Assembly: GCA_034436045.1 (NCBI GenBank)
Contig: DAOTVZ010000236.1
Coordinates: 1-5,722, forward strand
Length of the DNA stretch: 5,722 bases
Reading direction: 5' to 3'
Source of the DNA: H111-94 sp034436045
GTDB lineage: Bacteria; Chloroflexota; Ktedonobacteria; Ktedonobacterales; Ktedonobacteraceae
Shown: piece by piece, positions 1-5,722 of the stretch
How the letters are laid out: every line of letters begins with the position of its first letter
Numbering within the stretch: position 1 is the first letter of the stretch
Translations under genes and position numbers: made by a program
Notes under the pieces: generated by a model
The model's database searches: none
Told to the model about the DNA's origin: nothing
Seen by the model: only the letters and a program-made list of their open reading frames with translations

Positions 1-3000
1 GAATGAGATAACCCCAACTGGAAAGCCAGCCACGCCATTGACCGGCATACAGGTGCGCCTTAGCAGCGAACCAGCGTCGATAGACTTCAACTAGAAAGAA
101 GCTGGCGGCAATGAAGACCCACAAAACCGCTATTGTCAGAAAATCACCAGAATTGCTACCGTTAGTCACACGACCAAGCCCATTGACATAGAGTTCCTGG
201 TACCAGTAATAGAAAGGGGCATAGCAGAGATAGCCAGCAAGAGCAATGACCAGAGCAGTCAGGATGCGATAGCCCAGTCCTATCAGACGCTCCAGCCAGG
301 CTTCTTGACCACGTGTCTGTAGATACTCCACCAGCAGGACGACGAAGAGCAGCAGAGCGTACACCGGCATATCCCAGGGGTTGACACAGGCAATAGTGCC
401 GAAGACGAAGGCCAGCAGGGCATAGAGTGCGAGACGTTGATAACGTGAAATATTTCGGTCTTGCGGCCAGCACAATGTTGCCGCCAGCAGACCAAGCATG
501 CAGATCGAGTTGGGCATATCCATCACATGCGGATGCAGGTCGGAGAAGAGGAAACTCCAGAATGGGAACTCGTTGATTGTAAAGGGGATAACACGGCTGC
601 TCTGCCAGTAGTCAAAAGCTGGAATGGGGTGATGCGTCAGGAGCGCCTGTATTTGTCCGCGCAATTGCAAAAAGCCATTGAAATTGCCGATCAGTGCCGT
701 GAAATAGCCGCCCAGCAAGGCCAGCGAGAAGCGGCGCGTCAGCGTGTACACGATGGTGACGGCCCCACAGAAGGTCAGCGCAAAGAGCGTGGGGATGGTC
801 AGGTTAAAGGCAGTCGTGGGCACGATGCCGGTCAATTTGATGAGAGCCGCGAAGACGACATAGCCATAATAATAATAGTTGATGTAGCCGCCGGAGAACC
901 AGGGATCGAATGGTGGCATATAGGGGCTACGCAAAATGGCGTTGAGAAAAGCCAGCTCCATTGGCTTCTCTCCACCTAAGTAGGGATTCCACAGGTCTGG
1001 ATCAAGTGAACGGATGCCAACGAAGAGCAGAAAAGCCAGCGTGAATAAAACCTCTTCCATCAACAGAAGCCGCCAGTGCCGCCTAAAAAACTCCTGTAAT
1101 TGTCTGAACTGTACCAGTGCTGTTCCAATACCAATAAGCGCGAGCAACGCGAAGACCAGCAGGATTGTGGGTTGCTCAAAAGGCAAAAGGTGCGCTGAGG
1201 CCAGCAACCACGCGAGATAGGCCAACAGGAGTACACCCAGCAGTTTGCTGAAGATGTAGCCACGATCTGCCAGCGAGGGTAATGCGAAGAAGAGCAGTGG
1301 ATAAGTAAAGCAACCGAGAGCCAGCAACACAAGCCACCAGAAGAGAGGCGGCACGGCGTTAGTCAGGCTATTGGCTGGAAATTGCACAGCGAAGGGCGGC
1401 GATTGCTGATCGTCTGCAATCTGCAGTGGTGATAGAAGCAGCGATTTCTGGGCACCGGAAAGTTGTGGTTCCGACGGTGGCAACTGCACACCCGCCATCA
1501 ATTTCTGGAAAAGCTGAGCCTCAGTATATGGAAAAGGAGTATCGCGCACAAAAATCCGCACGTGCGGATGGTCAAAAACCGAATAGCTTTCATCCGCCCC
1601 GCTATCGTCAAGTGTGATGCCCAACAGATTGGGATGGTTGACGAACTGCGCCGCCAGATGAAAGCCCAACTGACCGCTAAACAGCAATTGATAATAATGA
1701 ATGGTGAGCGGATAGCGCGCCGGTAGACGCGGTATCGACTTATCAAGGCGGTCAGAGGCCATCGTAATCACGTCAAGCTGCGTCAAGAGGTGAGCCAGCA
1801 GGTGCGCTTTTGCCAGTGTATCGTCGCCGTAGAGATCAAGGCCGGTGGTAGTTTGTCCATCGGTATCGGTATAGACCAGTTGATTATACATCGCCGGTGA
1901 GTCGTTACCAACCGCGACCGGCAAAGGATCATCCCACTGCTCATAGGTAATCACGCTCCCCGGCTTAATATGGCTATACATCCACTCCGACGCCTGCACG
2001 CGCGTATTCGGCTCGCTATACACATTGAGCAAAGCCAGACCCTGAAACATCGTGCCGCCCAGCACCAGCACAATAGCCACCACAGGCGCGACCGCCAGTA
2101 CACGTTGCCAGACGCGCGCGAGCGTTGGTCGCAACCGCAACACTCTAGTGCGCTCAAACAGGGTAATCAACCACGCCGCCGCAACCAGGGACAGGAAAGG
2201 ATAGACGGGCAACATGTAGCGCATGTACTTGACATAAAAGTCTCCGACAATGGCAGTAAAAACAACCACCCAGGACAACACAATCAGCCATGTACCGATA
2301 TCGCGTCGCCAGAAACGCCACAATAGCCAGCCCAGGCCAAAACAGGCCGCGATACCAAGCGTCAGTCCCATGCCCCAGAAAATGAGATTGTATGCTTCGT
2401 AGAGATAAGGCACCGTGCCCGCGAACTGGCGCACATAGGGCAGATCATAGGTACCACGCGCCATAGCGCCCTGTACAGCCACTTGCTGGATATAGTTCTG
2501 CAAATCCAGCAAAAAATAGGGTTGTGTGACGACAAAGAAAAAGATGGTCGCAGTCACGCTCACTAGCAAGGCCGACCACGCCGAGTAAAAGTCATGACGA
2601 TACCAGCGCAACAGCAGCGCCACCGCTATCGGCACCGCCAATGGGGCCGCACTGACTTTGCAAGCCATCGCCAGCCCATAGCCAAGCCCAAGCACGAAGG
2701 CCCAGCGCAGCGGTCTATCGGTATCGACCAGCTTCACACAGGCCAGCATGGTCAACACGATAAAGACCAGCATCATCGTATCGACGGTATAGAAGTGCGA
2801 AAGCTGCAACTGGAAAGGGGTGAAAGCGATCAGCGCGGCAGTCAATAGCGCCACATTCCACGCGCGTGGCCGACCGGGGAGTGCGTCGGGCGTGAGAAGC
2901 AGAGCCATCCAGGCGGTCAATAGAATAGTGCCGGTATCGCACAACGCCGAAATCACGCGGCCTGCCAGTTCAATCGGCACAAAACTGCCCCACGAGTGTA

Positions 3001-3274
3001 CAATATGGCCCATAATAAAACCGACAAAGGCCAGCAGATAGATGGGGAAAGAGCCATAAGCAAAAAAATGAGGATTGAGCGGAGATTGAGCGGCATTCAG
3101 AAACTGGGCAAAACTTTTGGGCCAACCAACAGCCATCACGTGAAACATGATTTGCCGCTCATCGGGATGGAAACTATTGCCCTGATCCCAGTCCAGTCCA
3201 TACAGGCGCAGAGCCAGGCCAAGCAGGGCAATCACCCACAGAAGCAGCGGTCGCCAGCGAACAACTATTTTCAT
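1..3274 (-). CDS. GT39-like glycosyltransferase fused to DUF2298 (Chlor_Arch_YYY) membrane protein, 3' end outside the window
   Basis: The frame is open without interruption from an ATG at 3274 to the window edge (1,091 codons, no stop). Most of the translation is hydrophobic. The N-terminal half resembles PMT/GT39 lipid-linked sugar transferases of GT-C fold: HPDER in the first outer loop (residues 36-40, candidate catalytic acid), SHFYTVD (159-165) and KYMRYMLPVYPF (349-360). Residues about 412-630 form a soluble, probably extracytoplasmic segment. Residues from about 669 match DUF2298: DRGYIFSKLLG (670-680), GGEKPM (767-772), PPFDPWFSGG (787-796), the diagnostic YYYxG (800-804), EFPFWSFLF then DLHPH (902-916), and NPWDMP (965-970). 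DUF2298 function is unknown; transfer or flipping of lipid-linked sugar is inferred from the N-terminal half. The chosen start has a weak purine stretch GAAAGAAA 6 nt upstream. An in-frame ATG at 3322 would add 16 residues but lacks a ribosome binding site. The C-terminus is missing. Confidence 0.92.
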   Translation of the reverse strand, partial: MKIVVRWRPLLLWVIALLGLALRLYGLDWDQGNSFHPDERQIMFHVMAVGWPKSFAQFLNAAQSPLNPHFFAYGSFPIYLLAFVGFIMGHIVHSWGSFVPIELAGRVISALCDTGTILLTAWMALLLTPDALPGRPRAWNVALLTAALIAFTPFQLQLSHFYTVDTMMLVFIVLTMLACVKLVDTDRPLRWAFVLGLGYGLAMACKVSAAPLAVPIAVALLLRWYRHDFYSAWSALLVSVTATIFFFVVTQPYFLLDLQNYIQQVAVQGAMARGTYDLPYVRQFAGTVPYLYEAYNLIFWGMGLTLGIAACFGLGWLLWRFWRRDIGTWLIVLSWVVVFTAIVGDFYVKYMRYMLPVYPFLSLVAAAWLITLFERTRVLRLRPTLARVWQRVLAVAPVVAIVLVLGGTMFQGLALLNVYSEPNTRVQASEWMYSHIKPGSVITYEQWDDPLPVAVGNDSPAMYNQLVYTDTDGQTTTGLDLYGDDTLAKAHLLAHLLTQLDVITMASDRLDKSIPRLPARYPLTIHYYQLLFSGQLGFHLAAQFVNHPNLLGITLDDSGADESYSVFDHPHVRIFVRDTPFPYTEAQLFQKLMAGVQLPPSEPQLSGAQKSLLLSPLQIADDQQSPPFAVQFPANSLTNAVPPLFWWLVLLALGCFTYPLLFFALPSLADRGYIFSKLLGVLLLAYLAWLLASAHLLPFEQPTILLVFALLALIGIGTALVQFRQLQEFFRRHWRLLLMEEVLFTLAFLLFVGIRSLDPDLWNPYLGGEKPMELAFLNAILRSPYMPPFDPWFSGGYINYYYYGYVVFAALIKLTGIVPTTAFNLTIPTLFALTFCGAVTIVYTLTRRFSLALLGGYFTALIGNFNGFLQLRGQIQALLTHHPIPAFDYWQSSRVIPFTINEFPFWSFLFSDLHPHVMDMPNSICMLGLLAATLCWPQDRNISRYQRLALYALLAFVFGTIACVNPWDMPVYALLLFVVLLVEYLQTRGQEAWLERLIGLGYRILTALVIALAGYLCYAPFYYWYQELYVNGLGRVTNGSNSGDFLTIAVLWVFIAASFFLVEVYRRWFAAKAHLYAGQWRGWLSSWGYLI

Positions 3275-3348
3275 CGCTATTTTCTTTCGACTATCTTCAA
3301 CCGTTAACGATGATTTTGCCATAACAGAGGGACAGAAATAGTATGTTC

Positions 3349-3377
3349 AGTATAGAGATTGCGCTTAGATGGGTCAA
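3349..3377 (-). promoter_or_regulatory. Sigma-70-type promoter for the GT39-DUF2298 gene
   Basis: On the minus strand there is TTGACC (3377-3372), a 17-bp spacer, and TATACT (3354-3349), which is close to the -35/-10 consensus with optimal spacing. Transcription would start near 3342, giving a leader of about 68 nt before the ATG at 3274. It lies downstream of the reductase terminator, so the large gene is probably transcribed independently. Confidence 0.7.
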
Positions 3378-3405
3378 GAGGTCATAGGACAGAGCACATA
3401 GACAC

Positions 3406-3454
3406 AAAAACCCACAAGACAGGGCGTCTCTTGTGGATACCCTGTCTCGTGGGT
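3406..3454 (-). terminator. Rho-independent terminator of the aldo/keto reductase gene
   Basis: The arms 3410-3424 and 3440-3454 are complementary over 15 bp, with a single position that is a G-U wobble in the minus-strand RNA and a 15-nt loop. On the minus strand the stem is followed directly by TTTTT (3410-3406). It begins 12 nt after the reductase stop codon. The other strand has no T-run after the stem, so it acts on the minus strand only. The 3' arm can also pair over 8 bp (3412-3419 with 3429-3436) with a segment inside the loop. Confidence 0.88.
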
Positions 3455-3465
3455 GCCCGGCTCTA

Positions 3466-4398
3466 TTAATTCCAGCCGCGCCAGCCTCTGCGCCCACCGG
3501 GGAAGATACGCCGCCACCATGTCTCCATGCGCCAGCGATGGCGAATCATTTCGTACTGCTCAACGGGGAGCATGCCTTGCTGCAAATAGGCCATGTTTTG
3601 CGCGAAACGGCTCGGATTGAGCGTGCCAATAATCGCCAGATCGACCGGTGAACTCATGGTAAAACGTAACGCAATACCAACCGCTTCATCCAGGTCACCA
3701 TGTAAGAAATCATAGTCAAGTCTCTTCAGGCGTCGCCAGTAAATTTGCAGGTGTGTATCCGGCGGCAACTGCTCATAGCGCCAGATGGCATTGGCGATAG
3801 GATGTTTAGCGATTACCCCCATGCGCTGCATCCTGGCCGGAACCAGCAACAGATCAAGAGACTCCTGGTCGGCAATATTCACGGAGGTTTGTAGGACATC
3901 AAATACACCCATTCTGATTGCGTATAGCGCGTCCTTGCGATCTCCGCTATAGCCAATATAACGCACCTTGCCCTGCTCTTTCGCGTGCATCAGCACCTGA
4001 ATGACCTCCGATTGCCGCAATATCGCGCGCGAGCAGCTATGCAATTGCAGCAGGTCAAGATAATCGGTTTGCAAGCGTTTGAGACTGCGTTCGATGCTCT
4101 GTTCCAGTAGTTGTGGCGACCAGTCGGGCAGCTCCAGACCAGCCGCGTGACCGCACTTGGTAAAAATATAGCACTCCTGGCGACGCTTCCCACGCAACGC
4201 GCGCCCAATGGCCTCCTCACTCTGTCCATAGCACTCCGCCGTATCAATTACATTCAGGCCCGCGTCCAGCGCCGCTAACACGATACGTGCGCCCTCCTCC
4301 GGCGTCACCAGCCGCATCTCGTGACACCCCAGACCAAGCGGCGTCACCAGCATATCGGTTTTACCCAGAGGGCGCTTCTCCGTCAACATCGTTTTCAT
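3466..4398 (-). CDS. Aldo/keto reductase family oxidoreductase
   Basis: This 310-residue protein is a cytosolic NAD(P)H-dependent (beta/alpha)8-barrel reductase of the aldo/keto reductase superfamily and has the usual length. The catalytic tetrad is visible: Asp52 and Tyr57 in NVIDTAECYG, Lys81 in FTKCG, and His120 in LLQLHS. GKVRYIGYSGD (143-153) is the conserved strand around the barrel centre. IIGTLNPSRFAQN (256-268) is the C-terminal cofactor-phosphate region. LQTSVNIADQ (169-178) replaces the common YN pair, a variant I associate with a subgroup of bacterial AKRs. The substrate cannot be told from sequence. The C-terminus (289-310) is unusually rich in Trp, Arg and Gly. The ATG at 4398 is chosen because AAAAGG lies 8 nt upstream; the Met codon at 4389 has no such site. 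The gene stands alone, with 189 bp upstream and its own terminator downstream. There is no sign of an Fe-S extension or of damage. Confidence 0.95.
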   Translation of the reverse strand: MKTMLTEKRPLGKTDMLVTPLGLGCHEMRLVTPEEGARIVLAALDAGLNVIDTAECYGQSEEAIGRALRGKRRQECYIFTKCGHAAGLELPDWSPQLLEQSIERSLKRLQTDYLDLLQLHSCSRAILRQSEVIQVLMHAKEQGKVRYIGYSGDRKDALYAIRMGVFDVLQTSVNIADQESLDLLLVPARMQRMGVIAKHPIANAIWRYEQLPPDTHLQIYWRRLKRLDYDFLHGDLDEAVGIALRFTMSSPVDLAIIGTLNPSRFAQNMAYLQQGMLPVEQYEMIRHRWRMETWWRRIFPGGRRGWRGWN

Positions 4399-4406
4399 GA
4401 CATATA

Positions 4407-4412
4407 CCTTTT
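4407..4412 (-). promoter_or_regulatory. Ribosome binding site deciding the aldo/keto reductase start
   Basis: AAAAGG on the minus strand, 8 nt before the ATG at 4398. The alternative ATG three codons further in has no purine-rich site, so this supports the longer start. Confidence 0.6.
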
Positions 4413-4421
4413 ATAAGCTTC

Positions 4422-4459
4422 CTTATAATATAATCTTTTACACACTACCAGGCCCTCAA
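4422..4459 (-). promoter_or_regulatory. AT-rich promoter-like stretch upstream of the aldo/keto reductase gene
   Basis: The minus strand reads GATTATATTATAAGG over 4435-4421, giving several overlapping -10-like hexamers (GATTAT, TATATT, TATAAG). A TTGAGG at 4459-4454 lies 18 bp upstream of GATTAT. None of the pairs is a strong match, so the exact promoter is uncertain, but this is the only AT-rich block in the 189-bp gap. Confidence 0.35.
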
Positions 4460-4551
4460 CCGCGCAGTCAATCAAGCAAGACACAAAGGGGCAAGACATC
4501 CGCGAGATATGTCCTGACACCAATGACGAGCATGAGCAGCACTATATCCTG

Positions 4552-4575
4552 GTAGGGGCGTTCCTCGCGGGGGCC
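4552..4575. repeat. Partial copy of a dispersed GTAGGGGCGT repeat
   Basis: GTAGGGGCGT at 4552-4561 is identical to the last ten bases of the window (5713-5722) and near-identical to 5668-5677. It is followed by a GC-rich stretch (CGCGGGGGCC) that ends 12 bp short of the anchored-protein stop codon. The palindromic arm seen at the other site is not well preserved here, so this looks like a degenerate or different member of the family. Confidence 0.4.
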
Positions 4576-4587
4576 TTGTCCGTTCAC

Positions 4588-5460
4588 TTAGAAACAGGGA
4601 GTGCTGTTAGCAGTAGCTACGACACGAGAGCCATCCAACACCCACGTAACAGGGCGTCCGGGAGAGCGCACAGCGACAGCAAAGGTTTGAGTACCGGGCG
4701 AAAAATTCGTCGGCTGTCCCTCGTCTGGTGGGACACCGAGAAAATGATTTTTCGGCCCTACGGGAAGGCTTACCACGCTTGAGCCGCTATTGATATATCC
4801 AAAATAGGCCACAAAGCCAGGGCCGATAGAGGATATCACACAATCAAGGACAGGCGCTACGACACCGGTACCGCCAGGAGGGGGATTGGGAATAGAGGTG
4901 GGTGTTACAGCCGGTGTTGGCGTGATACTCGATGCCGCTGTTGGCGTTATGGCCGACACAGATGTTGGTGCTATACCAGTAACCGGTGTGGCCGTTGCTC
5001 CAGGCGGCACAGTTCCCCCACCCACAGGTACAAAAATAATCTTAGAGGAGCCAGAAGCTGCGACGGTCGATGTTTGAAGCGGCCCGGAGGCCGATCCACT
5101 ATTCTGCGTTTTTTCACCAACCACAGTAGAAGACTTCGGTAACAGGTGAGCAAGACCCCCTAGAGAAGATACCACCAGCAACGCGCATACAAGCAAGATA
5201 CCCACGCACATAACCGCATAAAAGAGGGCCGCCCGTCGCTTCTTACGCGCTTCATATCCTTCTTGCGCCTTTGGCATAGGGGAGATAGACCTGTCTCGTA
5301 GCAATACCGATGGCACTCCTGGCATGGTAGGTGCCTCATCCCCTTGCCAGCCCATAGGAACTACCTGAATCTCGTCTGAATAATCGTTCACACTTACAGG
5401 AAGATGTGGTTGAGATGAAGAGGGATCATCCCCTGCTCTCGTTGGTATTGTCTGCTTCAT
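4588..5460 (-). CDS. Single-pass membrane-anchored protein with Pro/Thr/Ser-rich stalk and C-terminal FGYxN domain
   Basis: The predicted protein has 290 residues and I cannot name its function. Residues 1-69 are polar and probably cytoplasmic. EARKKRR (70-76) precedes one transmembrane helix (about 78-100), so by the positive-inside rule the rest is outside. Residues 109-204 form a low-complexity stalk rich in Pro, Thr, Ser, Ala and Gly, including an 8-residue tandem repeat. The C-terminal domain (about 204-290) has FGYIN (220-224), LPVGPKNHF (232-240), GQPTNFSPG (248-256) and WVLDG (273-277). I recognise this as a pattern found in extracellular bacterial proteins, without a name I can give safely. 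Cys207 and Cys289 flank the domain and could form a disulfide. The ATG at 5460 is preferred, with a weak GTGAG about 6 nt upstream; an in-frame TTG at 5493 would add 11 residues but has no ribosome binding site. A role in cell-surface binding or signalling is only a guess. Confidence 0.85.
   Translation of the reverse strand: MKQTIPTRAGDDPSSSQPHLPVSVNDYSDEIQVVPMGWQGDEAPTMPGVPSVLLRDRSISPMPKAQEGYEARKKRRAALFYAVMCVGILLVCALLVVSSLGGLAHLLPKSSTVVGEKTQNSGSASGPLQTSTVAASGSSKIIFVPVGGGTVPPGATATPVTGIAPTSVSAITPTAASSITPTPAVTPTSIPNPPPGGTGVVAPVLDCVISSIGPGFVAYFGYINSGSSVVSLPVGPKNHFLGVPPDEGQPTNFSPGTQTFAVAVRSPGRPVTWVLDGSRVVATANSTPCF
4906..4977 (-). repeat. Three 24-bp tandem repeats coding the protein stalk
   Basis: On the plus strand GTTGGCGT, GTTGGCGT and GTTGGTGC start at 4916, 4940 and 4964, an exact 24-bp period. 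In the protein this gives GIAPTSVS, AITPTAAS and SITPTPAV (residues 162-185), followed by a partial TPTSIP. The in-frame period means copies could be gained or lost without a frameshift. Confidence 0.75.
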
Positions 5461-5488
5461 AAAGCACTCACTAAAAAACTGACTATTC

Positions 5489-5517
5489 CACAATGTTCAG
5501 CGATATATCACAATGTT
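5489..5517. repeat. 9-bp direct repeat in the leader of the anchored-protein gene
   Basis: CACAATGTT occurs at 5489-5497 and again at 5509-5517, start to start 20 bp, about two helical turns. Both copies lie between the predicted transcription start (about 5534) and the ATG at 5460. They could be paired sites for a regulator, or chance. Confidence 0.4.
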
Positions 5518-5540
5518 TTGATGGGAACCTTATAAGCGGT

Positions 5541-5569
5541 AGTATACAAGAGCCATTGAGGATATTCAA
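5541..5569 (-). promoter_or_regulatory. Sigma-70-type promoter for the anchored-protein gene
   Basis: On the minus strand there is TTGAAT (5569-5564), a 17-bp spacer and TATACT (5546-5541). Transcription would start near 5534, giving a leader of about 74 nt. The arrangement is close to that of the promoter at 3349-3377. Confidence 0.65.
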
Positions 5570-5578
5570 TACAAAACG

Positions 5579-5596
5579 GGTTGAGAAATCTTAACC
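5579..5596. repeat. Short inverted repeat just upstream of the promoter
   Basis: GGTTGAGA and TCTTAACC form an 8-bp inverted repeat (one G-T pair) with only two bases between. There is no T-run, so it is not a typical terminator. It lies about 10 bp upstream of the -35 hexamer, where an activator could bind. Confidence 0.3.
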
Positions 5597-5660
5597 AGAA
5601 CCAGAAGGGTGCGGAAACGCGCGTAGAGACACGCTTATGAATTCTCACCATCGAAATCGG

Positions 5661-5722
5661 CGATCATGTAGGGGGGTGATTGATCACGCCCTGAGAGGGG
5701 AACGACGATCATGTAGGGGCGT
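5661..5722. repeat. REP-like palindromic repeat cluster, running off the window
   Basis: CGATCATGTAGGGG occurs at 5661-5674 and 5706-5719, a 45-bp period, with the second copy cut by the window edge. The first unit continues into an imperfect palindrome, GGGGTGAT-TG-ATCACGCC (5673-5690), with one mismatched pair. The shared GTAGGGG(C/G)GT core also occurs at 4552. The small size, the hairpin and the intergenic position fit a REP/BIME-type dispersed element. No coding sequence is seen in it. Confidence 0.6.

Noticed and set aside
869..883. ATA/AAT microsatellite-like run
   Set aside because: It is the codon run for the conserved YYYY of the DUF2298 motif and is explained by protein constraint.
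461..979. 172-codon plus-strand open frame
   Set aside because: It lies entirely opposite the DUF2298 part of the large minus-strand gene, whose motifs are clear; its own translation is low-complexity and resembles nothing.
1970..2326. 118-codon plus-strand open frame rich in His, Gln and Arg
   Set aside because: It is the antisense of Leu/Val-rich membrane helices in the minus-strand gene, which produces exactly this composition.
4476..4498. GCAAGACA direct repeat (4476 and 4491)
   Set aside because: Eight bases with no symmetry, not at a recognisable promoter position; chance is sufficient.
4886..5077. 63-codon plus-strand frame rich in Val and Gly
   Set aside because: It is the mirror of the Pro/Thr-rich stalk and its 24-bp repeat on the minus strand, not an independent gene.
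5461..5493. Longer form of the anchored protein starting at a TTG (5493)
   Set aside because: There is no ribosome binding site before the TTG, the extra residues overlap the direct repeat, and an ATG at 5460 gives a complete protein.
5661..5722. Start of a CRISPR array
   Set aside because: Only 14 bp is repeated at a 45-bp period, the interior is itself palindromic, and the core recurs near 4552; this fits a REP-like element better.

Overview
The window is bacterial chromosome with three genes, all on the minus strand and each probably with its own transcription signals. Reading in the direction of transcription (high to low coordinates), they are: (1) 5460-4588, a small single-pass membrane protein with a Pro/Thr/Ser-rich stalk and an extracytoplasmic C-terminal domain; (2) 4398-3466, an aldo/keto reductase; (3) 3274 to beyond position 1, a very large polytopic membrane protein, open for 1,091 codons with no stop and cut off by the window edge. 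Gene 3 fills more than half of the window. No open frame on the plus strand looks real.

The large protein joins an N-terminal GT39/PMT-like (GT-C type) glycosyltransferase half to a C-terminal DUF2298 domain ('Chlor_Arch_YYY'), a family known mainly from Chloroflexota and some Archaea. Together with the moderately GC-rich sequence and the interspersed GTAGGGGCGT-type repeats, this points to Chloroflexota, possibly a Ktedonobacteria-like genome. That assignment is an inference from family distribution and general look, not a database match.

Region by region: 1-3274 is the GT39-DUF2298 gene. 3275-3465 holds its promoter (TTGACC, 17 bp, TATACT) and, further upstream, a strong intrinsic terminator for the aldo/keto reductase. 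3466-4398 is the reductase. 4399-4587 is intergenic, with an AT-rich promoter-like stretch, a good ribosome binding site and one partial copy of the dispersed repeat. 4588-5460 is the anchored surface protein, with a 24-bp tandem repeat in its stalk. 5461-5722 holds that gene's promoter (TTGAAT, 17 bp, TATACT), a 9-bp direct repeat in the leader, a short inverted repeat and a REP-like palindromic repeat cluster at the window edge.

Nothing in the sequence ties the three genes into one pathway. The only suggestive link is that a PMT-like membrane enzyme lies near a secreted protein with a Thr/Ser/Pro-rich stalk, the kind of segment that such enzymes O-glycosylate in other systems.
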